From: Orbaceae bacterium lpD01
GTDB lineage: Bacteria; Pseudomonadota; Gammaproteobacteria; Enterobacterales; Orbaceae
Reading direction: 5' to 3'
Length of the DNA: 64,000 nucleotides
Assembly: GCA_036251705.1 (NCBI GenBank)
Contig: CP133959.1
Span: 2,322,379 to 2,386,378 of the forward strand
Shown here: one piece after another, positions 28,069 through 38,746 of the stretch
Layout of the letters: every line of letters begins with the position of its first letter
How positions within the stretch are numbered: the first letter of the stretch is position 1
Notes under the pieces: model-generated
The model's input: only the letters and a program-made list of their open reading frames with translations
Told to the model about the DNA's origin: nothing
Database searches by the model: none
Made by a program: the position numbers and the translations under genes

Positions 28069-28707
28069 ATGAATATGGGTCTACGGCATTACTGGAAATT
28101 ATTTTTTTTGTGGACGGTGAGCACTGCGGTAATAGCACATCCCCACTCCTATATTGATCTTAAAGCCAAATGGCTGGTGACGGATAATCAACTGACTGGC
28201 ATTGCCTTCGACTGGCAACTCGATGAAATCACGTCATTAACACTGACTTATGATATATTTCAGCAAATGCCTTATCCGCAGGCGATGAAACAGATTGCAG
28301 AAGAACTCACCCAAAATATGCAATCCAGCACATTTTTTACCCATCTTGAACAGGATAGACAACCACGAGTGCTATATCTTCAACCCAACAGTAGTCAAGC
28401 CGAGCAAAATAAGCTAAAAACCAAGTTCTCGTTTATTTTGAATCTGGATCAACCCATCACTTTAGCCAATACTGAATTAACCCTCACCACTTATGAACCA
28501 AGTTACTATGTCAGTATGGCTTTTCAGAATCACACAGATATCGATGCGGCACAATTACCGCCTAACTGTCAGACACAACTTATCGAACCCAACTATAATC
28601 AAGTGCTGCAGGATTATGCCATGTCACTCGATCTGGGTGAGACCGCTGACGAAGACCTCAATTTGGGTAAACAGTTTTCACAAAAAGTGATATTGAAATG
28701 CCAGTAA
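28069..28707 (+). CDS. zevA: DUF1007 periplasmic metal-system protein, ZevA-like
   Basis: This 212-residue DUF1007 protein has an N-terminal signal (hydrophobic residues 10-21). Right after it comes a histidine pair, HPHSYID, that would form the N-terminus of the mature protein and could bind metal. The WQLDE segment and the Leu/Thr-rich beta part are typical of DUF1007. The gene overlaps the next (NicO permease) by 10 bp. This gene pair corresponds to zevA-zevB of Haemophilus influenzae, described as a zinc-binding and uptake system. Zinc as the metal here is by analogy; nickel or cobalt remain possible. Confidence 0.8.
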   Translation: MNMGLRHYWKLFFLWTVSTAVIAHPHSYIDLKAKWLVTDNQLTGIAFDWQLDEITSLTLTYDIFQQMPYPQAMKQIAEELTQNMQSSTFFTHLEQDRQPRVLYLQPNSSQAEQNKLKTKFSFILNLDQPITLANTELTLTTYEPSYYVSMAFQNHTDIDAAQLPPNCQTQLIEPNYNQVLQDYAMSLDLGETADEDLNLGKQFSQKVILKCQ

Positions 28708-29741
28708 AAACAGCCCGCTTGACTCAGTTGATCGTTTTATTGCTAATCCTCATCGTCTTGTCTGGCTTAGCTTATCAGTCCTGGCCACGTTTAATCTTTG
28801 AGGCACAAATTTGGCAAAAAACACTGCATCAACAATTAACTGCTTTGCTGATTGCGATCAAGCAACATGAACATCGTGCCGGTTTCATGCTAATTGGCTT
28901 TAGCTTTCTGTATGGCGTGATACATTCAGCCGGTCCCGGGCATGGTAAGATGATCATCACCACGTATTTGACGACTCAGCCAACCTATTACCGTCAGGCG
29001 CTGATGATTACGCTGCTGTCATCATTACTACAAGGCTTTGTCGCGATTATCTTTATCATGCTGGCCATCAACCTATTTTCGCTGACACGGCATGAATTAG
29101 GTTTAGGCGAATACTGGCTAACGCAGATGAGTTATAGTCTGATTTTACTATTGGGTGTTGTACTCTGTTTACGCACGCTTTATCAATACTTTAAGCCGAT
29201 AACCAAACAGACATTGATATTCGGCCATATCAGACCTTTACCCGCCAAATTATTAACTCGTCCCGCCATTGGCTACTCAATTACACCATCTAGCCTAACC
29301 CAGCCAGTTTATGCGTGTCGCTGTGGTCATTCACATCTGCCTTCTACCGCTAAATTGCGTCAAGCCAATACGCTATGGTCACGTCTGGTGATGATACTGG
29401 CGATGGGGATTCGGCCCTGTTCAGGGGCTATTTTGGTGTTAATCTTTGCCAAGATGTTAGCGATTTTTAACTGGGGCATGCTGGCGGTTTTAGCCATGTC
29501 AGTGGGTACGGCATTAACCATTTCGATCATCGCGATACTGGTACTAACTTTTCGTCAACTCGCTTTAAGATTAACACGCGAAAATCGGCTATCCCCCCAA
29601 TGGTTCAAGGGAATGGGTTTATCCTTAAAACTCATCGGTGGCATTATACTGGTCATTTTTAGTTTACTGCTACTGCTCAGTGAGCCCAGCTATAATCCGA
29701 TCTTGTTCGGCGGCGCGAGTCATTCATCACCGATGAGATGA
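28698..29741 (+). CDS. zevB: NicO-family metal permease, ZevB-like
   Basis: This 347-residue membrane protein has an N-terminal anchor and about six further helices. The NicO signature HSAGPGHGK places His76 and His82 in the membrane, with a second family motif, GIRPCSGA, near residue 235. A cytoplasmic loop at 207-213 carries Cys-Arg-Cys-Gly-His-Ser-His, a likely metal site. RcnA-type proteins of this family export nickel and cobalt; the version coupled to a DUF1007 protein is ZevB. Direction of transport cannot be read from sequence. It overlaps the DUF1007 gene and ends before a bidirectional terminator. Confidence 0.82.
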   Translation: MPVKTARLTQLIVLLLILIVLSGLAYQSWPRLIFEAQIWQKTLHQQLTALLIAIKQHEHRAGFMLIGFSFLYGVIHSAGPGHGKMIITTYLTTQPTYYRQALMITLLSSLLQGFVAIIFIMLAINLFSLTRHELGLGEYWLTQMSYSLILLLGVVLCLRTLYQYFKPITKQTLIFGHIRPLPAKLLTRPAIGYSITPSSLTQPVYACRCGHSHLPSTAKLRQANTLWSRLVMILAMGIRPCSGAILVLIFAKMLAIFNWGMLAVLAMSVGTALTISIIAILVLTFRQLALRLTRENRLSPQWFKGMGLSLKLIGGIILVIFSLLLLLSEPSYNPILFGGASHSSPMR

Positions 29742-29793
29742 AAGTAACCGTTTTCCAAGCACGACATCTCAACAAACTATTTTTAATCATATA

Positions 29794-29825
29794 AAAAAAG
29801 CGAAGTGAAAACACGTCGCTTTTTA
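29794..29825. terminator. Bidirectional terminator between zevB and glnS
   Basis: AAAAAGCGAAGTG pairs with CACGTCGCTTTTT with one mismatch and an AAAA loop. A-runs and T-runs flank it. Confidence 0.88.
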
Positions 29826-29851
29826 TATTACACGATAGCCTAAAGCAGTGA

Positions 29852-31522
29852 TTACTCCGCTGTAGTTTCACTCCAGGTATCACGCAAACCGACCGTACGG
29901 TTGAAGACTAAATGATCTTTGCTGCTATGCTTATAGTCTAAGCAGAAATAACCTTCGCGCTCAAATTGATAAGCATGTGAAGTGTCTGCGCTACTTAAAC
30001 TGGCCTCAACAAAGCCGCGTTTGACCACTAACGATTCGGCGTTAATCGTCGATAAGAAATCATCCACTGAACCAGGTATCGGAGTATTAAACAGACGATC
30101 ATAAAGATGGAAATCAGCCGGTAAAGCAAATTTTGTTGAAACCCAATGAATTACGCCTTTAACTTTGCGGCCATCTTCCGGATTTTTATTTAAAGTGCCC
30201 GCGTCATAACTACAATAGATCGTTTTGATTTCACCTTGTGAATCTTTTTCAACACGTCCCGCTTTAATCACATAAGCATTACGCAGACGAACCTCTTTAC
30301 CTAATACTAAGCGTTTATAATTCTTATTGGCCTCTTCACGAAAATCGGCACGATCAATATATAATTCACGGCTAAACATCACTTCACGTTGACCGAGCTC
30401 TGGACGATTTGGATGATTCGGCATCGTCAGTATTTCATTGAGCCCCTCGCTCATATTTTCGATCACAACACGAACGGGATCAATCACCGCCATTGCGCGC
30501 GGTGCATTTTGGTTTAGATCTTCCCGAATACAGAACTCAAGCGTTGACATTTCAACCAGATTTTCCTGTTTTGTCACCCCGATACGTTGGCAGAAATCCC
30601 GCAGCGAAGCCGGCGTATAACCACGGCGACGTAATCCGGATATCGTTGGCATGCGTGGATCATCCCAACCATCGACAATTTTCTCGGTCACAAGCAGATT
30701 GAGCTTACGTTTTGACGTAATCGCATAAGCCAGATTCAGGCGAGAGAACTCATACTGATGCGGACGAGCGGCAATCGTAATATTATCCAGCACCCAATCA
30801 TATAAACGACGGTTATCCTGAAACTCTAAAGTACACAGTGAATGAGTGATATTTTCCAGTGCATCCGAAATACAGTGGGTAAAGTCATACATCGGATAGA
30901 TACACCATTTATTACCTGTTTGATGATGATGGGCAAATTTAATCCGATATAACACCGGATCACGCATCACAATAAAAGGCGATGTCATATCAATTTTAGC
31001 CCGTAAACAGGCCTTACCTTCGCCAAACTCACCATCACGCATTTTGGTGAACAGTACAAGATTCTCAGCAACGGAGCGATCACGATAAGGACTATTCTTA
31101 CCAGGTTGGGTCAATGTACCGCGATATTCACGAATCTCATCAGCCGAAAGTTCATCAACATAAGCTAAGCCTTTATTAATGAGCTCAATGGCATATTGAT
31201 AAAGTTGATCAAAATAATCGGATGAATAACATACTTCACCATCCCAATGAAAACCTAACCATTCAACGTCGCGTTTGATCGACTCAACATATTCGATATC
31301 TTCTTTGGCAGGATTTGTATCATCAAAACGTAAATTACATTTCCCCTGGTAATCCTGAGCGATACCAAAATTGAGGCAAATGGATTTCGCGTGCCCAATA
31401 TGCAAATAGCCATTAGGTTCGGGTGGAAAACGCGTATGCACTGTTTTATATTTGCCTTCAGCCAAATCGTTATCAATGATCTGCCGAATAAAGTTTGTTG
31501 GACGAACTACCGCTTCAGTCAT
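29852..31522 (-). CDS. glnS: Glutaminyl-tRNA synthetase
   Basis: This 556-residue class I enzyme charges tRNA-Gln. It contains [15 protein letters not shown] with the HIGH motif near residue 41, the DDTNP segment, the KMSKS-equivalent TSKRKL near 270, and the C-terminal anticodon-binding beta barrels. The N-terminus [14 protein letters not shown] matches E. coli GlnS (554). AGGGA precedes the ATG at 31522. It is single-gene, divergent from codB. Confidence 0.98.
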   Translation of the reverse strand: MTEAVVRPTNFIRQIIDNDLAEGKYKTVHTRFPPEPNGYLHIGHAKSICLNFGIAQDYQGKCNLRFDDTNPAKEDIEYVESIKRDVEWLGFHWDGEVCYSSDYFDQLYQYAIELINKGLAYVDELSADEIREYRGTLTQPGKNSPYRDRSVAENLVLFTKMRDGEFGEGKACLRAKIDMTSPFIVMRDPVLYRIKFAHHHQTGNKWCIYPMYDFTHCISDALENITHSLCTLEFQDNRRLYDWVLDNITIAARPHQYEFSRLNLAYAITSKRKLNLLVTEKIVDGWDDPRMPTISGLRRRGYTPASLRDFCQRIGVTKQENLVEMSTLEFCIREDLNQNAPRAMAVIDPVRVVIENMSEGLNEILTMPNHPNRPELGQREVMFSRELYIDRADFREEANKNYKRLVLGKEVRLRNAYVIKAGRVEKDSQGEIKTIYCSYDAGTLNKNPEDGRKVKGVIHWVSTKFALPADFHLYDRLFNTPIPGSVDDFLSTINAESLVVKRGFVEASLSSADTSHAYQFEREGYFCLDYKHSSKDHLVFNRTVGLRDTWSETTAE

Positions 31523-31896
31523 AAAAAATCCCTAATCAATCGTTAATTATGTGCGACGACACCTAACCACACTGAATTAATATATAACTGATTAATATAA
31601 CAAACTTTTGGCTGTTCGTGAATGGTTGATGAATGAGTAATTACGGATTATATGATTAAGCCCTTGATCACTAACGAGACTTAATTCATCTGGTCGTCAA
31701 TATTGATTAAAAATGTATCCCCAATAGCCTGAATTCAGGCTGAAATCGTCAGTCTCAAAAATAATACTATTTATTTTTCAAGTAATTAAATTATAAAGGA
31801 TTTTTTTTGATAGCAGGAAATTTTAAAATCACTATAATGTCCGCCGATTTGTTCACTCCTGAATAATATAATCGTTTTTGCGTAAGGGTTTTTGGT
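31523..31896. other. Divergent promoter region glnS/codB
   Basis: This is a 374-bp AT-rich spacer. A TATAAT at 31833-31838 is a plausible codB -10 (a TTGATA at 31807 is 20 bp away, longer than ideal). No convincing PurR operator, riboswitch or RNA is seen. Confidence 0.45.
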
Positions 31897-33141
31897 ATGT
31901 CAAAAAAAGATGATAATTATAGTCATGAAGCAGTTCCTCACTCAGAGAAAAAAGGTATCCTCTCTCTTTCAATTATTATGTTAAGCCTCACGTTCTTCTC
32001 TGCCAGTATGTGGGCCGGTGGTACACTCGGTACCGGACTCAGTTTTAATCACTTCTTTTTAGCCCTGCTTATCGGTAATCTGTTATTGGGTCTTTACAGT
32101 GCCAGTTTAGGCTATATCGGCGCTAAAACCGGTTTTACAACCCATCTGTTAGCACGCTTCTCTTTTGGTTTAAAGGGCTCATGGATCCCCTCCTTCCTGC
32201 TCAGCATCACACAAATTGGCTGGTTCGGCGTTGGACTAGCGATGTTTGCCTTTCCCGTCAGTAAAGCCACCGGTCTTAATGTCTATCTGCTGATTGCGCT
32301 GTTTGGTGGCGCGATGACATTGACTGTCGCCTTTGAGGGGATTAAAGCGCTACTTTATCTTTCTATCATTGCCGTGCCCGCTATCGCCATTTTAGGGTGT
32401 TATTCGGTCTGGATTGCCGTCAATAGCATCGGTGGGTTATCGTCACTGATGGCGATTACGCCAAAAGAACCTATCGATTTTACTACGGCGCTCACCATTG
32501 TCATCGGCTCATTTATCAGTGCCGGTACATTAACCGCTGACTTTGTCAGATTTGGCAAGAGAGCCATGAGCGTGTTTATCATCACCATGGTCGCCTTTTT
32601 GATTGGTAACTCCTTAATGTTTATCTTTGGTGCTGCTGGCGCCGCCTCGGTAGGCCAGTCCGATATTTCGGATATCATGATAGCGCAAGGTCTGCTGATT
32701 CCGGCTATTTTGGTACTAGGCTTAAATATCTGGACAACCAATGATAATGCCCTGTATGCCTCAGGGCTGGGGATGGCGAATATTACCGGTTTATCCAGTA
32801 AAACGATGTCTATTCTCAATGGACTACTCGGTACCCTTTGTGCCATCTGGTTATACAATAACTTTGTAGGTTGGTTAACCTTCTTGTCTACCGCCATCCC
32901 GCCAATTGGCGGCGTCATTATTGCCGATTACTTATTCAATAGGCAAGCCTATAAAAATTTAGCCAACGGTAGTAAACAGCAAATCAATATCCATGCGATT
33001 ATCGCGATTATTGTCGGTATATTAGCCGCGCAGTTTTTACCAGGTATCGTGCCGATAAATTCGGTACTGGGCAGCGCATTCTGTTATATTGTGCTCACAC
33101 AATTATCAAAACAATATAGTTCTTCTCGAGGTAAAAAATGA
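31897..33141 (+). CDS. codB: Cytosine permease (NCS1 family)
   Basis: This 414-residue carrier imports cytosine with a cation. About twelve membrane segments are visible. [13 protein letters not shown] in the first helix, [17 protein letters not shown], and [19 protein letters not shown] wording ([10 protein letters not shown]) match E. coli CodB (419 residues). The gene overlaps codA by 4 bp, so both are translated from one mRNA. Together they supply uracil and ammonia from environmental cytosine. Confidence 0.96.
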   Translation: MSKKDDNYSHEAVPHSEKKGILSLSIIMLSLTFFSASMWAGGTLGTGLSFNHFFLALLIGNLLLGLYSASLGYIGAKTGFTTHLLARFSFGLKGSWIPSFLLSITQIGWFGVGLAMFAFPVSKATGLNVYLLIALFGGAMTLTVAFEGIKALLYLSIIAVPAIAILGCYSVWIAVNSIGGLSSLMAITPKEPIDFTTALTIVIGSFISAGTLTADFVRFGKRAMSVFIITMVAFLIGNSLMFIFGAAGAASVGQSDISDIMIAQGLLIPAILVLGLNIWTTNDNALYASGLGMANITGLSSKTMSILNGLLGTLCAIWLYNNFVGWLTFLSTAIPPIGGVIIADYLFNRQAYKNLANGSKQQINIHAIIAIIVGILAAQFLPGIVPINSVLGSAFCYIVLTQLSKQYSSSRGKK

Positions 33142-34403
33142 CCCTTATCAACACGATCAATAATGTCAAACTGGCTAATCAACCAGACCTTTATCAAATC
33201 AAGATTGCTCAGGACAAATTGAGTTCGATTAGTAAGCAAATTACGCCCGATCCGATGGGACTCGATGCACAAGGCGGACTGGCGATAGCCCCTTTTATTG
33301 AGCCACATATCCACCTTGATACCACCCAAACTGCTGGGCAGCCTGCCTGGAATCAGTCAGGGACACTATTTGAAGGCATAGAGCGGTGGGCGGAACGTAA
33401 AGCAACCCTTACCCATGATGATGTGAAAGCGCGCGCGTTGAAAACCTTAAAATGGCAAATTGCCAATGGGATTCAATTTGTCCGCACGCACGTTGACGTC
33501 TCCGATCCGTCGTTAACCGCGTTAAAAGCCATGCTGGAAGTCAAGCAAGAGATCGCTCCTTGGGTTGATTTGCAAATCGTCGCTTTTCCCCAAGAAGGGA
33601 TTCTCTCTTATCCAAACGGAGAAAAACTACTTGAGCAAGCGGTCGAGATGGGCGCCGATGTGATTGGAGCCATTCCCCATTTTGAATTTACCCGTGAATA
33701 TGGGGTTGAATCACTGCATACCATCTTTAAACTGGCCAAAAAATATCAACGTTTAATTGATGTACATTGTGATGAAATTGATGATGAACAATCCCGCTTT
33801 GTCGAGACCGTTGCCGCACTGGCTTATAAAGAAGAGATAGGAGAACAGGTGACCGCCAGTCATACAACAGCGATGCACTCATATAATGGCGCTTATACCT
33901 CAAGACTGTTTCGACTGCTCAAACTCTCCGGGATTAATTTTGTTGCCAATCCGCTGGTCAATATCCATTTACAAGGTCGTTTCGATAGCTATCCAAAGCG
34001 ACGCGGTATTACGCGCGTAAAAGAGTTACAAGAGGCGGGGATTAACGTCTGCTTCGGTCATGATGATGTGTTCGATCCTTGGTATCCACTTGGCACAGCC
34101 AATATGCTACAAGTATTACATATGGGACTACATGTTTGCCAAATGATGGGTTATGAACAAATTAATCAAGGACTGGATCTAATTACCCATAATAGCGCCA
34201 GAACGCTTCATCTCAAAGATTATGGTCTTAAAGCAGGCAACAGCGCTAATTTGCTAATACTACCGGCAGAAAATGGCTTTGATGCGGTACGTCGTCAAGT
34301 GCCAGTGCGCTACTCTATTCGCCAAGGCAGGGTGATTGCAGAGACTAAGCCGGCACAAACGCAAATACATTTAGCGCAAACTGAATCGGTAAAATATCAG
34401 TAA
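33138..34403 (+). CDS. codA: Cytosine deaminase
   Basis: This 421-residue amidohydrolase deaminates cytosine (and isoguanine-type bases) to uracil and ammonia. Metal ligands and catalytic residues are visible: His57 and His59 (PHIHLD), His210 (DVHCDE), Glu213, and the Asp in GHDDVFDP. The [29 protein letters not shown] and FDPWYPLG blocks match E. coli CodA (427). It is second in the codBA operon, and a perfect hairpin follows. Confidence 0.97.
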   Translation: MTLINTINNVKLANQPDLYQIKIAQDKLSSISKQITPDPMGLDAQGGLAIAPFIEPHIHLDTTQTAGQPAWNQSGTLFEGIERWAERKATLTHDDVKARALKTLKWQIANGIQFVRTHVDVSDPSLTALKAMLEVKQEIAPWVDLQIVAFPQEGILSYPNGEKLLEQAVEMGADVIGAIPHFEFTREYGVESLHTIFKLAKKYQRLIDVHCDEIDDEQSRFVETVAALAYKEEIGEQVTASHTTAMHSYNGAYTSRLFRLLKLSGINFVANPLVNIHLQGRFDSYPKRRGITRVKELQEAGINVCFGHDDVFDPWYPLGTANMLQVLHMGLHVCQMMGYEQINQGLDLITHNSARTLHLKDYGLKAGNSANLLILPAENGFDAVRRQVPVRYSIRQGRVIAETKPAQTQIHLAQTESVKYQ

Positions 34404-34410
34404 TCCATCC

Positions 34411-34450
34411 ATTCAAACCACGCTATATTGATGATTAGCGTGGTTTGAAT
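34411..34450. terminator. Bidirectional terminator between codA and the AI-2E family gene
   Basis: A perfect 15-bp stem ATTCAAACCACGCTA/TAGCGTGGTTTGAAT with a 10-nt loop lies between the convergent genes. U-tracts are short. Confidence 0.75.
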
Positions 34451-34457
34451 AAAATAG

Positions 34458-35489
34458 TTAAATGAGCTTTAACTGTTTGAGTGAGAGTTTAATAAACGCA
34501 TAGAAGATAGGCGCAAAAATCAGTCCTATCATACCAAACAGCGTTTCTAAAAAAAGCATAGCAATCAGCAACTCACAAATGCCCGCTTGTACTTTCGTCC
34601 CAACAATCTTAGCGTTGAGCACATACTCTGCTTTATGGATGATAATCAGATAAACAATCACCACAATCGCGACCCCAAAAGAGACGGTAAAAGCCACTAA
34701 GAACATTAGCACATTGACAATTAAATTACCGATGATCGGAATCAGACCGAACACAAAAGTGGCCAATACTAAGCTTTTACTAAAGGGTAAATGGACATCA
34801 AAGATCGGCAAAATAATGAATAAAAAGATAGCCGTCATCAGCGTATTAAATAACGAAATCACGACCTGTGAAATCGCGACATATTGAAACACCAATACCA
34901 ACCGACGCATACTATCACTAAACGCCGCCATTAAGCGAGTCTGTTGCTGATTTTTCTCTTCAATATTACGCTTATTCTCCTGAAAACCTAAAATCAAACC
35001 AATAATCATACCGACAATGACAATCAGTAAGATATGAAATACATTTTTCACAATCGACTGCAGATAGAGTAGATGCTCTTTAAAATAACTCGTCAGATTT
35101 TTTAGAATCTCATCCATATCTTCCGGCAAATAGTCACGCAGATTTTGTGGTAAGGTATTGGAGACGTTATCAATAATCATTTTGGCATTATCCATCGTCT
35201 CGGTGGGATTTTTGGCCATATGCAAAAACTTAGTGAAAATATACCAAGCACCGCCCATAAAGATAGCCATAATCAAGATGGACAGTATCAGGACAGAGAT
35301 CAGTTTTGACTTATTACTCAGCTTAACCGATGTCTTAGAGAGTAATGCATCGAGTTTCAGCGTCAAGGTGTAAGTCAGCAGCCCCGCCAAGACGCCACCC
35401 ATCAGATGGACATTCATCAAAATAATAAAAAAAACCGAGAACAACGCTACACAAAACAGGCCTAATTTTTGATCGCTACTGAGTAACAT
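34458..35489 (-). CDS. AI-2E family (PerM/YhhT-like) membrane transporter
   Basis: This 343-residue protein has a paired N-terminal hydrophobic region (residues 10-40), a helix near 63-85, and a C-terminal bundle of four to five helices (190-340). The amphipathic stretch between (residues 90-140) and the VFGLIPIIGNLI and GIGLIFAP-type wording (MIGLIFAPIFYAF) are those of the AI-2E transporter (PF01594) family. Members include TqsA, PerM and sodium/proton antiporters, so the substrate is unknown. It probably has its own promoter in the spacer toward the kinase gene at 35577. Confidence 0.82.
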   Translation of the reverse strand: MLLSSDQKLGLFCVALFSVFFIILMNVHLMGGVLAGLLTYTLTLKLDALLSKTSVKLSNKSKLISVLILSILIMAIFMGGAWYIFTKFLHMAKNPTETMDNAKMIIDNVSNTLPQNLRDYLPEDMDEILKNLTSYFKEHLLYLQSIVKNVFHILLIVIVGMIIGLILGFQENKRNIEEKNQQQTRLMAAFSDSMRRLVLVFQYVAISQVVISLFNTLMTAIFLFIILPIFDVHLPFSKSLVLATFVFGLIPIIGNLIVNVLMFLVAFTVSFGVAIVVIVYLIIIHKAEYVLNAKIVGTKVQAGICELLIAMLFLETLFGMIGLIFAPIFYAFIKLSLKQLKLI

Positions 35490-35576
35490 AGACGACTTTT
35501 CCTTATAATATCATGCTGATTAGCTATCACTGTACTTGCGCCTTACGCAAGCGTTATCCTACTTAAAACGCGATGA

Positions 35577-36536
35577 TTACGACGGATTCACTAATCGTTC
35601 TAATTCAGCCAGCGTCGATGTACCCTCCATTGGGCCGAGTTTTGCCACCGCCAAAGCGCCGCTGGCATTGGCATAACGCAATGCTTTTTCAACTGGATAA
35701 CCGGCCAATAATAAACTGACAAAGGTTGCCCCGAAGCAATCGCCGGCGCCAGTAGGGTCGATAAGGGTCGATGGATAGCTGTCGACATGCAAGGTGACCA
35801 TTTGACCTTGTGCATCTCGCCCATAATAATTCGCCCCCTGCTGACCACATTTGACCGCAATATGTTTAATACCTTTATCTAGTAGTTGCTGAGCAGTTTC
35901 AGCCTGCGATGCCTGAGGCTGCCGGGCAAAATAGCTGACTTCGCTTTCACTGGGTAAAAAGATATCGGTGAACTCCATAATATATTCGAACGATTGCACC
36001 ATCTCCGGAATATTGAGCATCTCTTTGCGTAAATTTGGGTCAAAAGAGATTGTCCCACCATTACCTTTAATGATATCAATCGCTTTGCGCATCGCATCAA
36101 TAACTCTAAATGAGTAAAGCGACGATCCCATGACATGCAAATGCGAACACCCTTCCAAGAGCTTTTCATCAACATGGTCAAATGAGAGTAATCCACACGC
36201 GCTATTGGGAATATTAAAAATAAAATCACGATCGTGTTGTCCACGATAAGAGACAAAAGCACTACCGGTATTGGCTTTGCTATGTGAAGCAATTCCCTGT
36301 GTAATCACGCCATCTTGCTTTAAGCGTGCCACACACATCTTACCAAAGGCGTCTCGGCCCACGCAGCTAAAAAAGACCACCGAAAAACCCAGTTTAGCAA
36401 CTTGATCAGCAAAGATAGCCGGTGCCCCACTCGGGTAAGGACCCACAAATTCACCGGTTTCATCAAAACGTTGGTTGGCTTTTTTAGCCAAAAATTCAAC
36501 CAGTAACTCACCAATCGTACATATCTTTATTGCCAT
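35577..36536 (-). CDS. PfkB-family sugar kinase, TagK (tagatose kinase)-like
   Basis: This 319-residue ribokinase-fold enzyme starts with IGELLVEF and has the PYPSGAPAIFADQVAKLG segment that is typical of tagatose-kinase-like members. It also has the substrate-side GSAFVSYRG, LHVMGSS and SFDPNLRKEML. The ATP/catalytic motif is DPTGAGDCF with Asp266. The likely reaction is phosphorylation of a free ketohexose such as D-tagatose at C6. It lies 11 bp after the DeoR regulator gene in the same operon and divergent from the aldolase/PTS operon. Fructokinase or KDG kinase activity cannot be excluded from sequence. Confidence 0.75.
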   Translation of the reverse strand: MAIKICTIGELLVEFLAKKANQRFDETGEFVGPYPSGAPAIFADQVAKLGFSVVFFSCVGRDAFGKMCVARLKQDGVITQGIASHSKANTGSAFVSYRGQHDRDFIFNIPNSACGLLSFDHVDEKLLEGCSHLHVMGSSLYSFRVIDAMRKAIDIIKGNGGTISFDPNLRKEMLNIPEMVQSFEYIMEFTDIFLPSESEVSYFARQPQASQAETAQQLLDKGIKHIAVKCGQQGANYYGRDAQGQMVTLHVDSYPSTLIDPTGAGDCFGATFVSLLLAGYPVEKALRYANASGALAVAKLGPMEGTSTLAELERLVNPS

Positions 36537-36547
36537 GATATCTATCT

Positions 36548-37363
36548 CTAAGTTCTTTGATAAATAATACTTTTCTTATGTGCCGCCCACTGTATAAACT
36601 GATTATCTAAAAATTGTTGATGATATTCAGTCATCGCCGAGCGGGATAAAATTGCTAAATTAACATCCTGTAACAACCCAACAGCACTGTTTTCATCTTG
36701 TACCATCCGCTGCGGTAGCATCACCAGATTACGAGACGAACGCATAAACAGATCCTGATAGAACTTGCCTAAGTGATGTTCACTGATCATCAGCTGGTTA
36801 TCCGAACTGATAAAACTGATTTCGACAATCGATAAGTTGACCGGATAACGCTTGAGTAAGTAGCCCAGACAGGCTGGATCATTGGCTACACCTATCTCAT
36901 CAACGCTGCCGCCCAATACGATCACATCACTTTGTGGTAAGAAGGTTTTGATGAGCGATACATGATTTAAATCATTGACTAACAGGGTTAAATTTTTAAA
37001 CGTGAACAGATAAGGGATCAATTTTCGGATCAGTGAGCCATGACCTAAAAACAGACAATCACCATCCTGAATAAAGCTGAGCGTTTGTTGAACCAGTTCA
37101 ATATCGCTATTTTCCTGATTGAATAATTGGCTATTATCCGAACTCTTAGTACTAGTCGCACTTTCGGGTGATAAATAGATAGCACCACCAAATGAGCGTT
37201 TCAGATAACCTTGCTCTTCCAGATAGTTCAAATCCTGCCGAATCGTCACGCCGGAGACACTGAGCAATTCACAAAGCTCATCGACTTTGACCTCTCTCTT
37301 TTTGCGCACAATCTCAGCAATATCAAGCCGGCGTTTTAATAATGAAGCAGACGCTTTAGCCAA
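36548..37363 (-). CDS. DeoR-family transcriptional repressor of the sugar locus
   Basis: This 271-residue regulator has a winged helix-turn-helix at residues 10-60 (VKVDELCELLSVSGVTIRQDL, then LEEQGYLKRSFGGA, the DeoR signature). A C-terminal sugar-phosphate isomerase-like sensor domain includes LFLGHGS and LGGSVDE. The start is TTG at 37363, supported by AAGGAAAG 4 bp upstream and by the position of the domain. It sits next to two matching operator copies in the divergent spacer and very likely represses the gatY operon until a sugar phosphate binds. GatR and AgaR are the nearest functional analogues. Confidence 0.86.
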   Translation of the reverse strand: MAKASASLLKRRLDIAEIVRKKREVKVDELCELLSVSGVTIRQDLNYLEEQGYLKRSFGGAIYLSPESATSTKSSDNSQLFNQENSDIELVQQTLSFIQDGDCLFLGHGSLIRKLIPYLFTFKNLTLLVNDLNHVSLIKTFLPQSDVIVLGGSVDEIGVANDPACLGYLLKRYPVNLSIVEISFISSDNQLMISEHHLGKFYQDLFMRSSRNLVMLPQRMVQDENSAVGLLQDVNLAILSRSAMTEYHQQFLDNQFIQWAAHKKSIIYQRT

Positions 37364-37720
37364 TTTACTTTCCTTTTGCTTATTTTAATGTCTTTTTTAA
37401 CCACAACGAAGTTAGGTGCTGTTTAATTTCATCCCGATGATAACTTATCATTATTATACGCAAAGCGCGTCGGCTTACCAGCATTAAGATGAAAGCGACA
37501 TGGGATAATCAGGCTTTCAAATCCACCCGCTCGTACCGTAACATCGAAAACTATCGTTACCCTTATCCATCGTGACTCAATATTTGCAAATGTCGATAAA
37601 TAAACAGCTTACCATTTCGATTGGCGCTTATCGATCCATCCTACCTTGCCAAGTATTACACTTGATGACTGTACGATTTTCACTCTTTAAACTTCAAATT
37701 TTAAACAAAAAACCACATTT

Positions 37721-37739
37721 AACTTTCATTTTTAAAGTT
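37721..37739. promoter_or_regulatory. Operator copy 1 (AACTTTCA-N3-TTAAAGTT)
   Basis: AACTTTCATTTTTAAAGTT shares its 8-nt arms exactly with a second copy 95 bp downstream. Each copy is an imperfect palindrome, AACTTT-N7-AAAGTT. It is a likely binding site of the adjacent DeoR-family repressor. Confidence 0.7.
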
Positions 37740-37751
37740 AAAGGGCATTTT

Positions 37752-37767
37752 TGCGATCTTAATCACA
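37752..37767. promoter_or_regulatory. CRP site in the divergent sugar-locus promoter
   Basis: TGCGATCTTAATCACA matches TGTGA-N6-TCACA in 9 of 10 core bases. Its centre (37759.5) is about 40 bp before the start expected from the TATATT -10 at 37787-37792, the spacing of a class II CRP promoter. The left half, TTTTTGCGATC, has the TGCGA form seen in Sxy-dependent CRP-S sites of Pasteurellaceae; the right half is canonical. Confidence 0.65.
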
Positions 37768-37786
37768 GCTTTATTTGATACTAACC

Positions 37787-37792
37787 TATATT
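37787..37792 (+). promoter_or_regulatory. Likely -10 element of the gatY operon
   Basis: TATATT is chosen because it fits the CRP-site spacing and leaves the second operator just past the start point. A TATAAG at 37794 is an alternative. Confidence 0.4.
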
Positions 37793-37815
37793 TTATAAGC
37801 GAAATTACAGCTAAT

Positions 37816-37834
37816 AACTTTCAAAATTAAAGTT
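37816..37834. promoter_or_regulatory. Operator copy 2 (AACTTTCA-N3-TTAAAGTT)
   Basis: AACTTTCAAAATTAAAGTT differs from copy 1 only in the three central bases. It lies about 16-35 bp after the predicted transcription start, where a bound repressor would block RNA polymerase. The 95-bp spacing is close to nine helical turns. Confidence 0.7.
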
Positions 37835-37838
37835 ATAA

Positions 37839-38735
<897 letters not shown>

Positions 38736-38746
38736 TTGAGGTCATC

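Noticed and set aside
31841..31896. PurR-type operator before codB (cgtttttgcgt)
   Set aside because: The right half resembles the PurR box but the central CG and left half do not line up with ANGCAANCGNTTNCNT.
37572..37778. Possible 68-residue small gene in the DeoR/gatY spacer
   Set aside because: No ribosome site, AT-driven composition, and it runs across the operator and CRP sites; it is better explained as chance open frame in a promoter region.
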